Positions 1 through 9,436 of a stretch of 64,000 bases of DNA are shown here, piece after piece. Source of the DNA: an uncultured cyanobacterium (lineage in GTDB: Bacteria; Cyanobacteriota; Cyanobacteriia; PCC-6307; Cyanobiaceae); contig CAIOCZ010000040.1 of assembly GCA_903856805.1 (NCBI GenBank), forward strand, positions 1 through 64,000, read 5' to 3'. The position numbers were made by a program, and so were the translations under genes. The notes beneath the pieces were generated by a model. That model did no database searches. It worked only from the letters and a program-made list of their open reading frames with translations, and had not been told where the DNA came from. Within the stretch, counting starts at the first letter, position 1, and every line of letters begins with the position of its first letter.

Positions 1-871
1 GGTCCTGCCCCCGGGCCAGCTCACCCGCCTGGTGGTGCTGCCGATCCCGGTGCGGGGGCTGGATCCCCTGCTCAATGGCCGCAATCTGCAGCTGCGGCTG
101 GATAGCGATGGTCCGGTGGATGTGGCCACCCTGGCGGCCTTCGGCCCCAACGATCGCCCCCCTCCGGCCAGTCTCTGGCCCGGGTTGCTGAATGGCGCGC
201 TGGCGCCGCGGGAGCATGCCCCCACCCCACCGGGGGCCAGCGGAGCGATCGTGTACTCGCGGGTCAGTGGCGTGCAACGGGGCAGTGTCTGGCGGGCGCG
301 ACTCACCGACCCCGGTGCCTCCAGCCTCTCGGTGAGCCGGGCGCCGATTTCCTGGCCGATCGCCAGCCTGGACCGGGGCCGTTTAGGCAGTGGACAGGTG
401 CAGACCGCGCCACTCATGGCCTTTTATCCCGGCACCGCCTGGGCCGCCCACGGCAACTACGGCGTGGAATACGACCTCACCCTGCCCCTGCAGAACGACA
501 CCACCACCCCCCAGCGGTTGCAGCTGGCCCTGGAGGCACCCCTCAAAACCGACCAACCCCTGGGGGGCCTGCGCTTCAGCGCCACCCCGGGGCCGGCGGT
601 GCTGTTCCGCGGCTCGGTGGAGGTGGTGGGTCTCGACGACGACAGCGGTACCCCCAGCGGTCGCCGTGGCTTTCACCTGGTGCTGCGCTCCGGGCAACAG
701 GGGCCGATGTTGGGCACGGTGACCCTGGCGCCTGGCCAGCGGCGACAGCTGCAGGTGCGATTGGTCTATCCCGCCGATGCCACCCCCCCCCAGGTGCTGT
801 CGCTGCTGCCGGCGCCGCCGTTCGAAGCGGCTGTGAAACAATCCCAATCGATGCCAGCCGCCCGCCCGTGA
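1..871 (+). CDS. DUF3370-like cyanobacterial protein, 5'-truncated by the window edge
   Basis: Frame is open from base 2. Protein resembles the cyanobacterial DUF3370 family (GxxGVEYDLTLPLQN...). Stop overlaps the chlI GTG start (GTGA). Confidence 0.65.
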   Translation, partial: VLPPGQLTRLVVLPIPVRGLDPLLNGRNLQLRLDSDGPVDVATLAAFGPNDRPPPASLWPGLLNGALAPREHAPTPPGASGAIVYSRVSGVQRGSVWRARLTDPGASSLSVSRAPISWPIASLDRGRLGSGQVQTAPLMAFYPGTAWAAHGNYGVEYDLTLPLQNDTTTPQRLQLALEAPLKTDQPLGGLRFSATPGPAVLFRGSVEVVGLDDDSGTPSGRRGFHLVLRSGQQGPMLGTVTLAPGQRRQLQVRLVYPADATPPQVLSLLPAPPFEAAVKQSQSMPAARP

Positions 872-1956
872 GTCAGACCAGGAAGCGCAGGGTCTTCCCC
901 TTCACCGCGATCGTGGGGCAAGAGGAGATGAAGCTGGCCCTGCTGCTGAACGTGATCGATCCCCGCATCGGCGGGGTGATGATCATGGGAGACCGGGGCA
1001 CCGGCAAGAGCACCACGATTCGGGCGTTGGCCGATTTGCTGCCGGAGATTGACGTGGTGGCGGGCGACCCCTACAACAGCTCCCCCAGTGATCCGGATCT
1101 GCAGAGCGTTGAGGTGCGTGACCGGGCCGAAGCGGGGGAAACGCTGCCGGTGGAGCCGCGCCAGGTGCCGATGGTGGACCTGCCCCTAGGGGCCACCGAA
1201 GACCGCCTCTGCGGCACGATCGACATCGAGAAGGCCCTCAGCGAGGGGGTGCGGGCCTTTGAGCCCGGGTTGCTGGCCAAGGCCAACCGGGGCCTGCTCT
1301 ATGTGGATGAGGTGAACCTGCTCGACGACCACTTGGTGGATGTGCTGCTGGATTCGGCAGCCTCGGGCTGGAACACGGTGGAGCGGGAGGGGGTAAGCGT
1401 CCGGCACCCGGCGCGGTTTGTGTTGATCGGATCCGGCAACCCGGAGGAGGGGGAGCTGCGGCCCCAGCTGCTGGATCGCTTCGGCATGAGCGTGGAGGTG
1501 CGCACCGTGCGGGATCCGGAGTTGCGGGTGCAGGTGGTGGATCAGCGCACCGCCTTCGACGCGGACCCGGATCGCTTCAATGAAGCGGTGCAGGCCACCC
1601 AGGATGGCCTCCAAGCCCGGGTGGTGGAGGCCCAGCAACGGCTGCCCGAGGTGGCGATCGACGATGACTTGCGCATCCGCATCTCGGCGGTGTGCGGCGA
1701 ACTCGATGTGGACGGGCTGCGGGGCGACATTGTGACCAACCGGGCCGCCCGGGCCCTGGCCGCCTTCGAGGGTCGCACCGAGGTGACCGACGACGACGTG
1801 GCCCGGGTGGTGGCTTGCTGCCTGCGCCACCGGCTGCGCAAGGATCCGCTCGAGCAGATTGATTCGGGTGAGCGGGTGGTGAAGGTGTTCTGCAAGGTGT
1901 TCGAGCGGACGCTCCCCAGCGACCGCCGAGCCTTTGAGCTGGCGCTGGCGGGCTGA
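868..1956 (+). CDS. chlI: Magnesium chelatase ATPase subunit I
   Basis: Walker A GDRGTGKSTT, IVGQEEMKLALLLNVIDPRIGGVMIMGDRG, LLYVDEVNLLDDHLVDVLLDSAASG; AAA+ ChlI/BchI family. Confidence 0.97.
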   Translation: MSQTRKRRVFPFTAIVGQEEMKLALLLNVIDPRIGGVMIMGDRGTGKSTTIRALADLLPEIDVVAGDPYNSSPSDPDLQSVEVRDRAEAGETLPVEPRQVPMVDLPLGATEDRLCGTIDIEKALSEGVRAFEPGLLAKANRGLLYVDEVNLLDDHLVDVLLDSAASGWNTVEREGVSVRHPARFVLIGSGNPEEGELRPQLLDRFGMSVEVRTVRDPELRVQVVDQRTAFDADPDRFNEAVQATQDGLQARVVEAQQRLPEVAIDDDLRIRISAVCGELDVDGLRGDIVTNRAARALAAFEGRTEVTDDDVARVVACCLRHRLRKDPLEQIDSGERVVKVFCKVFERTLPSDRRAFELALAG

Positions 1957-2470
1957 GCGGGGCCACCCCCGACCTGGTGGCCACCCTGGCCAGTCAACGG
2001 GACGCCGCCGCAACGCAGGCTGGCGAACGGGCTGCGGGCAGGGGCTGCTGCTGCGCCAACGACCCAAATTAGGAGGCACCTTCACTCACAACCTTACCCG
2101 CCAGGGGCGGGAACGTGCCCTGGATTTTGCGGCCTTGATGCCCAGTTGCTTTCGCCGGACGCCCATCACCACCGTTGAGCTGGAGCCAACCTCAAGCAAG
2201 AATGCCCGCACTGATCACGGTGTTGCTGGGACTACGGGAACATTCAATGGATTCCCCAGGTCGCATCGTTCAGGCCGTTCTGATCGCACAAACTGGTACG
2301 CAGATATCAGTTTGGGGGCTACGTTGACTCCGATCGAGGACCATGGCTTTGCTCATCCATTCGTGTTCCGCTATCTCAACGGCCTGGACACTCCAAACCA
2401 GCCAATTCAGCAAGACAGCTTGGCTCAGCGGCGACCAGATCTGCGCCGGCCTCCCTGGGCAGCACCACCC

Positions 2471-3319
2471 ATGACGCTTGATTCCCGATCGGCAACCCGA
2501 TGGGGGGCTCAACGGGGACTTCAACAGGCCTCCCCAAGGTCATGGCCCACAACCATCCACCTCGGTCGTGCCCTCGCCCTGCTGGGAACAGGCCTGATTG
2601 CCTTCGGCCTAGCGGCCCCTACCGCCGTCCTCCCGCCTGGGGCCATCGCCGTCGAACCGAGCGCCGCCCGGGGCCTGCGCCTGGATGACGCCGAGCTGCG
2701 CCGGGTCACCGGATCCCCACCTGCGCCAGGCAGCGCGGAAGCCTCCGAAGACCTGGCGATCCTCCTCTGGCTGCAGCACTACCGCACTCCGGAGATGGAG
2801 GCGGCCAGCTGGCTGCTGATCGATCGCAACATCAGCGGCTTCAGCCGCGCCCTGGGAAATGATCTGGGTTCCGGCAATCCCATCCTGCTGGAGGGGCTGG
2901 GGGACTTCTTGGCGCCGGTGGTGAGAATCAACACCGCGATCAAACGCGAGGTGGGCCGTGTTCGCCCCTACCTCTCCCATGCGGAGCTGCACAACTGCCT
3001 GCCGCGGGAAGCCACGCCCTCCTTCCCCTCCAGCCACGCCACCTGGTTTCGCGCCATGGGGGAACTGATGGCCGACCTCGTGCCGGATCGGCGGGAGCGT
3101 CTGCGGCAGGTGGGCCTCCAAGGGGGGGCCAACCGGGTGCTCTGCGGGGTGCACTACCCCTCTGATGTGGCAGCGGGCCAGCGCCTGGGAGCGGAAGCGG
3201 CCCGTCAGATCATCGCCAGCCCCCAGTGGCGGGTTTTCCGCCAGGACCCCCGGCTGCAGCAGGAGCTTGGACGGCTGCGGAACGTGCCAGACGGACAGTT
3301 GCCGATGCTGGTGCGATGA
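2471..3319 (+). CDS. PAP2-family acid phosphatase, secreted
   Basis: PSFPSSHATW and GVHYPSDVAAG PAP2 motifs, with an N-terminal hydrophobic signal. The ORF extends upstream to 1934, but the conserved part starts near the ATG at 2471. Confidence 0.82.
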   Translation: MTLDSRSATRWGAQRGLQQASPRSWPTTIHLGRALALLGTGLIAFGLAAPTAVLPPGAIAVEPSAARGLRLDDAELRRVTGSPPAPGSAEASEDLAILLWLQHYRTPEMEAASWLLIDRNISGFSRALGNDLGSGNPILLEGLGDFLAPVVRINTAIKREVGRVRPYLSHAELHNCLPREATPSFPSSHATWFRAMGELMADLVPDRRERLRQVGLQGGANRVLCGVHYPSDVAAGQRLGAEAARQIIASPQWRVFRQDPRLQQELGRLRNVPDGQLPMLVR

Positions 3320-3332
3320 ACGCCCCCCAGCC

Positions 3333-3657
3333 GTGATCATCCTCGGCGCAGCGGATGGTGGAGATCGCCGTCGATCTGCGTACCCTCCTCCGTTGATGGC
3401 GGCCCGATCTAGCGGCGGTGGAGAAATTCTTTTTTTATCGCTTTAGCACCACCATTGCGGAGGTCCAAGCCCGCGGTGTGGTGATTATGACCCTGGCACG
3501 TTTTGCCATTCCCGTTGTCGAGTTTCCACCGATGCCAATCAAATTGGCCGTGGCCGGCCATGGCCATGCCGAAAAGGCTGAGGTCCTGGAGGCCCCGCCG
3601 CGCCCAGATGACGCCGCTGATGCCCGCGCTGTGGCGCTAACTGGTTGGTTTCAGTAG
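3333..3657 (+). pseudogene. Truncated, degenerate ruvC duplicate
   Basis: Aligns by eye to ruvC at 8653-9141. Only GTGATCATCCTCGGC of the 5' end remains, then about 134 nt are missing. In-frame TGA at 3394-3396. A 27-nt deletion lies between CTGGAGGC repeats. Confidence 0.93.
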
Positions 3658-4331
3658 CAGCCCCCAGCGCTGCCGGCTGTTGCTGGTGGATTCGAGCCCC
3701 GCCATCGAATGTGTGGCCCCACCAAGCTGTTCAGCCGATAAGGGGGATGGTGACAGTTGAACGGTTGCGATGAGTTTTTAATGATCGCTGCCTTGCAGAG
3801 CCGCTTAGGCAAAAGCACGACATTGGTGGCTTTTTGATGGCGCTGATGATGTCAAGCCTTGCAAGCCCTTCTAGCAAACGTCCGTTGTGAACCGAAAATC
3901 AAGTAGCAACTTGTTTGGGCGAGTTGACGGCGTATTGGTAGTGTTTTGAGCCTCACGAGGTTTGATTTGATTTTGACATTGCCTTGCATTCCATGGTGTT
4001 CACCTGCCTGGATGGAAAAGCACAGTTTTTTGAGGGGAAATTATTTCAATAGATGACCTTTGGGTTTAACTTCTTGCCTTTAATCTTTTTGCTTTGCGTT
4101 GCCTCTTCCCTAAGCCCACATTTTAATTACGTAACCCTCCCCGCCCCCGAATTTTAGCTTTGATAGGACCTCAATAGGGTGTGCAGTCCACTTCGAACTG
4201 TCTCGTCGCCGTGGCGTAGGCCCAGTATTCATGGGGCGATTGTCGCGCCGTTTCAGGGATTGATTTGCGCGAGCGTTCTGCGCTCCGCTAGGCAGAATGG
4301 TGTAATATTATTGAGGCTCTTATTCGTATTC

Positions 4332-5564
4332 ATGATTTGCCGCCAGGGGCTGGTCATTCTGCTGGCGCTGAGTAGTGCTATTTCTGCCTGTGGATCTCTC
4401 GGGATTTCCCGCCTACCGGCGGTTGGAAACACAATCAATGTGGTTCTTGAATTGTCCCCCCAAGTGGATTCATTTGAGCAGGCCAGGCTCAAGACTCTCC
4501 TTGAGCAGGAAGCCATAGAATTCAATCGGTTGAATCCGCACCAGCGGGTGAGGTGGCACTCTGTCTCTAGTGAACGCCTGCAGCAGGATCTTAAGTTTCG
4601 AGCGGCTCGCGGGCTGACGCCAGACTTGATTTTACTGGCTTCCAGCCGCGACCTGTTGACGTTGCATCAGCAGGGATTCAGCACTCCTGTGGAGCTCAGT
4701 CTGGAGGAGAAACGCAGTTTTCCGGCCTGGCTGTTGACACCACTGCGCTATAGAGGTGAGCAGCTCGGTGTACCACTATTCATGGTATCCACCATGGCCT
4801 GTTTTGACCGTCGGCGAATACCATTTTCGCCTCAGGATTTGAGCGATTTGCTGCGCCCGGAGGACGGTTCTGCCCTGGCTCTTAGTACTAGCCTAAATGG
4901 GATGAATTGGATCCTTACTGGCTTTGGGGTTCCTCTTCTTCCTCTCCCTGGTCGCCGATCCAACCGTCAATCCCAGGTGCTGCTGGCATTGCGGTGGGTG
5001 CAACAGGCGAATCTTCAGCCCCACATCACGTTTGTGAGCAGTGAGGAGGAGTTGCGGCGGGGCCTTGCGGAGGGACGCTTTCTGTGGATTCCTTGCTCCA
5101 GTGTTTGGATTTCTTCGCTGCGACAGACCCTTGGCGCAAATCTTGGGGTCGGGCTCCTCCCAGCTGGTCCCGCAGGAGTGGCCAAGCCACTGATGGGTGT
5201 ATCCACGTGGATGTTTGGTTCTCAATCCAGTCCAACGCAGCGCAAGCTGGCTAAGAAGTTCGTTTTATTTGCCGGCAATGCCGTAAATCAACGGACGATG
5301 ATGCTGCGACTTGGCACCGTTTTCCCAGTGAATCCAGCCATTTTGTTGCCCCTTAATGCCTACCCTACGCTCTCGGTAATGGATGTGGCCCTTCGCAATA
5401 GTATATTGCCCACTCTCGAGCAGCATCACTATTTCAAGTTGAAGGATGAACAGATTGGTCTTTTGGCTAATCAGGTTTTGGCTCGTTCCCAGGATCCCTT
5501 GGCGGTGGCTCACGACTTTCAACATCTGCTCGAGAACGCTCCTGCAGCGGAAGCACAGCCATGA
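4332..5564 (+). CDS. Extracellular solute-binding lipoprotein (ABC sugar-binding-like family 1)
   Basis: Lipobox-type N-terminus MICRQGLVILLALSSAISAC. Layout resembles a solute-binding protein (EFNRLNPHQRVRWHSVSSERLQQDLKFRAARGLTPDLILLASSRDL...). Confidence 0.78.
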   Translation: MICRQGLVILLALSSAISACGSLGISRLPAVGNTINVVLELSPQVDSFEQARLKTLLEQEAIEFNRLNPHQRVRWHSVSSERLQQDLKFRAARGLTPDLILLASSRDLLTLHQQGFSTPVELSLEEKRSFPAWLLTPLRYRGEQLGVPLFMVSTMACFDRRRIPFSPQDLSDLLRPEDGSALALSTSLNGMNWILTGFGVPLLPLPGRRSNRQSQVLLALRWVQQANLQPHITFVSSEEELRRGLAEGRFLWIPCSSVWISSLRQTLGANLGVGLLPAGPAGVAKPLMGVSTWMFGSQSSPTQRKLAKKFVLFAGNAVNQRTMMLRLGTVFPVNPAILLPLNAYPTLSVMDVALRNSILPTLEQHHYFKLKDEQIGLLANQVLARSQDPLAVAHDFQHLLENAPAAEAQP

Positions 5565-6859
5565 ATCAATTATTATATTTTGTTCTTGATCTACTTGCCG
5601 ATTTCACGAGAGTTGCCGTTCTCAGGCAGTTTGGCGCCATGGGTCTGGCCTTTGGCCTTTGGTTCATCCTGAAGAGCCAGCTGAAGCTCGAGCGTCGCCG
5701 CTGGCTCGGTGAGGGGCGCTGGCCATTCCTGAAGCGTCTCAAACCCTTGGCCAATGCAGCATTGTTATGGCTTTGCTTTGCGCTTGCCGCGGCTTGGTTA
5801 CTTGCAGCCACCGGGGTTGCAGACCTGGCCCGGTACTTGGTGCGTTTTTATGCCCTTTGCATGTTGTCACGCTTGGGGCTAATCCTGCTGCTTAATTATT
5901 TACCGGCCAAGGTAGTTCAACGTGAAGACCTCCAGCTAGTAAGACCTCTGTTGGTGGTTATTGGTGTCACGCGGCTCTACTCGCAGTTCGCTGACTTGAA
6001 TGAATTACTGGCTATTCAGGTGATTGCCCTAGGCAAGGATAGTTTGTCGCTTGGAGCCTTGTTACTGCTGTCACTTGGAACCTATTTCGTGATTGTTGGC
6101 TCCGAATTGCCCGCCATGGGGATCGCAGCATTGATTCGACGCGTCTTCACGATCAGCATGCCTGCCTATCGAGCCATATCCATGCTGATACGTTATTTAC
6201 TTGTTGCCGTTGGCTTTCTCCTTATTCTCGCTAATGCTGGGGTGAATCAAGCTCTGATTGCTGCCGTCGGCGGCGGGCTTTCGGTGGGCCTTGGCTTTGG
6301 ACTAAAAGAAATTTTCTCGAACTTTATTAGTGGGCTCTGGTTGTTGCTGGAAGGTGCCGTAAGGCCAGGGGATGTTTTACTGCTTGAGTCGGGTGGTAAT
6401 GGTGAGGACCCCTGTGAAGTGTTGGAGTTGGGTATGCGTGCCACAGTTCTTTGGCGTGATCGTGACAACGTGGAACTGGTGGTCCCCAATCAGACGTTTT
6501 TTACCCAGTCCATGGTCACCTATAGCGGTCTTCGGGATCGTTATCGACGCGGACAGGTTGTGGTTCAAGCGGCTTATCGCCATTCCCCTAGAATTGTGAT
6601 TGCCCTTCTCGAGGACACGGCACGCTCTGTTCCACGAATTTTGGCACATCCTGCACCTAAGGGCTTGTTACTTGGCTATGGCGATTCAGCCATTACTTAT
6701 GCCATTCGCTACTGGATTGAAAACCCCATGGATGGTATTGGTTTGGCGAGTGAGGTTGGTATCGCGATATGGGAAGTCTTTGAGCGCGAAGAAATCGAAA
6801 TTCCCTATCCCCAGTATGTCTGGCATCAGGCGGAAGACGTTCCTGGGAAGAACGCTTGA
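5561..6859 (+). CDS. MscS-family mechanosensitive channel
   Basis: VGGGLSVGLGFGLKEIFSNFISGLWLLLEGAVRPGDVL is a typical MscS TM3/beta-domain signature. ATGA overlap with the upstream gene. Confidence 0.92.
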   Translation: MNQLLYFVLDLLADFTRVAVLRQFGAMGLAFGLWFILKSQLKLERRRWLGEGRWPFLKRLKPLANAALLWLCFALAAAWLLAATGVADLARYLVRFYALCMLSRLGLILLLNYLPAKVVQREDLQLVRPLLVVIGVTRLYSQFADLNELLAIQVIALGKDSLSLGALLLLSLGTYFVIVGSELPAMGIAALIRRVFTISMPAYRAISMLIRYLLVAVGFLLILANAGVNQALIAAVGGGLSVGLGFGLKEIFSNFISGLWLLLEGAVRPGDVLLLESGGNGEDPCEVLELGMRATVLWRDRDNVELVVPNQTFFTQSMVTYSGLRDRYRRGQVVVQAAYRHSPRIVIALLEDTARSVPRILAHPAPKGLLLGYGDSAITYAIRYWIENPMDGIGLASEVGIAIWEVFEREEIEIPYPQYVWHQAEDVPGKNA

Positions 6860-6973
6860 ATGGATCGCTTCAAAATAAGCTACGTAAGACGGATAACTCG
6901 TTTGTAGCAGCAATGGCAACGTCTCAGACGATTTTGGGAATGTTGCCCAGCTTGGGGATCGTCGTTTCATGCC

Positions 6974-7175
6974 GGGGGGCTTGGATAGCATTGATGGGCG
7001 ACCGGCCGCTCGGTTGGTCGCTGCAAGCAGGCCAAGGCTCTCCCCATACCTGGGTCGAGACGACCGAAGGCCTTCCAAGGGCACCACGCCGGAGGCGAGG
7101 TGAGCTGCATGCGTTCGGGAACCGGCTCCAAGCAAGCCCAACGACGCAGGCGCACTCGTGGAATCCGATTGGAGG
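6974..7175 (+). other. GC-rich hairpin-dense non-coding patch; possible decayed IS200/IS605 right end or structured RNA
   Basis: GCGACCGGCCGCTCGGTTGGTCGC stem-loop (6998-7021), GGTCG-AGA-CGACC (7053-7065), GAAGGCCTTC palindrome (7066-7075), and GGAATCCgattGGAGGATTGACG at the 3' end. Confidence 0.35.
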
Positions 7176-7634
7176 ATTGACGATGAATTTACGGATGGAT
7201 ACATTGTGATAAGTGAAGGATCCGAATAGCATGTTATTTATGGCATTCTCTTCAGTTTTTGGCGTTGCTAAAGAGCTTTTCTGTTTTGATTGTTGGCTAG
7301 GCCTGTTGCGCGTAGAGCCTGAGTTTGGTGCCCTGTGTAGGATCGCTGATCTCTGTCAAAGCAATTCGCTTTAGGGAAGGGGGAGTCTTTCTGTCGTTTC
7401 ACGTGGATGGGGCCTGCGACGTCATGGCGATAGGATTTAATCGATTCACCTGAAGGGTTTTCCGGGAGTGGACTTCGTGAGTGGCTAGGCGGGAATCAGA
7501 ATAGTGATGAGATGAATTCAGGTCGTATTTTTGATTTTGTTGAGATTCAGTTGGCTTTCTTTGGGTTTATTCGGCAAATGAGAATGAAAACGCACCAGTA
7601 CTCTTACTAGAGGAGGTCTAGGGCCGCTCTGCAA

Positions 7635-7778
7635 CACGCCCATCCTCGTGGCGGCGTGAAGCCTCCCGGGGGCCTGATCGCTGAGGCCGGCCATCACCCC
7701 GCTAGAAGCTGATGGCTTCTTGGGGAGGAGCGTTCAGGGGCCGATGGGTGTACTGCGTTGCTCCCATCCCCTGAACGC
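7635..7778 (+). other. Tandem stem-loop cluster, candidate structured RNA or omegaRNA-like remnant
   Basis: CACGCC/GGCGTG, GGCCT/AGGCC, AGAAGC/GCTTCT, and GCGTTCAGGGG(CCG)ATGGG paired with CCCATCCCCTGAACGC. CCTCCC at 7662 can also pair with GGGAGG at 7723. Confidence 0.5.
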
Positions 7779-7963
7779 CTACGGCGTCGAAGCGTTCCAG
7801 GGACGAGATTGGTGACTTCAATGTGGGTGAAATCAGTTTTGATCAGCAAGTCTTCGAGATAAAAAATAGGAATCAACCGCTGCAACATTACCGCCTTGCC
7901 TAGCGCCGACACTGGGAATCGTCACATCGATTATGGTAGTCTCGGCGTTAGTTCCTGCTGCGA

Positions 7964-8620
7964 GTGATGTTGAGGCCTTGGCCTGAGTCAGTCCCTTCCT
8001 CCCGGGGCCTTCCAGGCCTGGCGGCGACTCTGTTCATCGGCGCATTGCTGCTCCAGTCAACGGCTGGCCAGGCTTTGCCCAATCAGGTGCTGTTGCTCCG
8101 CCATGGCCATAAAACCGGCGAGCTCAATCATTTCAATCTTTCCCCGGAGGGGTTTCAACGGGCGATCGCCCTCGCCACTCTCCTGCCCGCCTGTTTTGGC
8201 AATCCCACTCATATTGTCAGTTATTATTTTGATCCAATTACCAGTAAGAATTCACGGAGTTATCAAACACTTGTCCCCTTGGCTATCGCCACGGGTGTGA
8301 ATATTGCCATTGATCTCGATTCCCCTACGAGTTCCCTTCAAAGTGGCAAGACTATCCTCCGCGATCCTCACTACGATGGCGCCAACCTTGTGATCGCCTG
8401 GGAGCATCGACGGCTGCCTTTGTTGGCGGAGGGTTTGGGCGTTCCAGGTCTGGCCCAGCTCGCCGATGATGATTTTGATCCGTTGGTGCTCCTTCGCTAT
8501 CGGCAGCGTGGGCTGCCCCCCGAGGTGAGGCAATTCAGTCAGCGGGATCTGGTCAGTGGCCGCCACACGTGTGCCGAGCCCCCCATGCCAGCGGCGGTCC
8601 CGCCTGCGCCCAGCCGCTGA
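7964..8620 (+). CDS. Histidine phosphatase superfamily protein, secreted
   Basis: LLLRHGHKTGELNHFNLSPEGFQRAIAL (RHG motif) after a signal-like N-terminus; later IAWEHRRLPLLAE (H motif). Confidence 0.82.
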   Translation: MMLRPWPESVPSSRGLPGLAATLFIGALLLQSTAGQALPNQVLLLRHGHKTGELNHFNLSPEGFQRAIALATLLPACFGNPTHIVSYYFDPITSKNSRSYQTLVPLAIATGVNIAIDLDSPTSSLQSGKTILRDPHYDGANLVIAWEHRRLPLLAEGLGVPGLAQLADDDFDPLVLLRYRQRGLPPEVRQFSQRDLVSGRHTCAEPPMPAAVPPAPSR

Positions 8621-8652
8621 GGATGCGGTGCTGACTCCCTTCGGCCTCCCCC

Positions 8653-9141
8653 ATGATCATCCTCGGCATTGATCCCGGCCTGGCCCGGGTGGGCTACGGC
8701 GTGATTGAGGTGTCAGAGGGGCCGCCCGGCCGCCCGGGTGCCGGCAGTCAACGGATGCTGGACTGCGGCATGATTCGCACCGACCCTGGCCGTAGCGAAG
8801 GGAAACGGATGGTGGAGATCGCCGCCGATCTGCGTACCCTCATCCGTCGATGGCGGCCCGATCTGGCGGCGGTGGAGAAATTCTTTTTCTATCGCTCTAG
8901 CACCACCATTGCGGTGGTCCAAGCCCGCGGTGTGGTGATTATGACCCTGGCACGTTTTGCCATTCCCGTTGTCGAGTTTCCACCGATGCAGATCAAATTG
9001 GCCGTGGCCGGCCATGGGCATGCCGAAAAGGCTGAGGTGCTGGAGGCGGTGATGCGTGAGCTGGACCTGGAGGCCCCGCCGCGCCCGGATGACGCCGCTG
9101 ATGCCCTCGCTGTGGCGCTGACTGGTTGGTTTCAGCGGTGA
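8653..9141 (+). CDS. ruvC: Crossover junction endodeoxyribonuclease RuvC
   Basis: [58 protein letters not shown]. Confidence 0.97.
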   Translation: MIILGIDPGLARVGYGVIEVSEGPPGRPGAGSQRMLDCGMIRTDPGRSEGKRMVEIAADLRTLIRRWRPDLAAVEKFFFYRSSTTIAVVQARGVVIMTLARFAIPVVEFPPMQIKLAVAGHGHAEKAEVLEAVMRELDLEAPPRPDDAADALAVALTGWFQR

Positions 9142-9436
9142 TTGCGGACGGGTTTGTGATGGTCCGGCGTTTCAGGGGGCGTTCCCGACTTCACCACGCC
9201 CGATAGGATTAGTTGATGTTTACCAGTTCATTCCCTGGTGCGATTCAACCTCCAGGACGAGGGTTTCAGCTCCTGTCTTGCCCAAGTGAATGCCCTCCTG
9301 CGCGCTTGGGAGTTACCGAAGGTACGGCCATTGTTTATGCAAAATCTTTGATGTGTAAATTCAACGTGAACAATCGTCTCCGGGTGGTTCGGGCCGCGAT
9401 GGGCCTGGGCGTTCTCCCCGCCCAGGGGGCCTGACG

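Noticed and set aside
1934-2470. N-terminal extension of the PAP2 phosphatase ORF
   Set aside because: Overlaps the chlI end and lacks conserved sequence; signal peptide and domain start fit the ATG at 2471.
7106-7130. GAGC...GGCTC stem considered as a group II intron domain V
   Set aside because: Only a short GAGC/GCTC pairing. No canonical 34-nt domain V and no reverse transcriptase ORF nearby.
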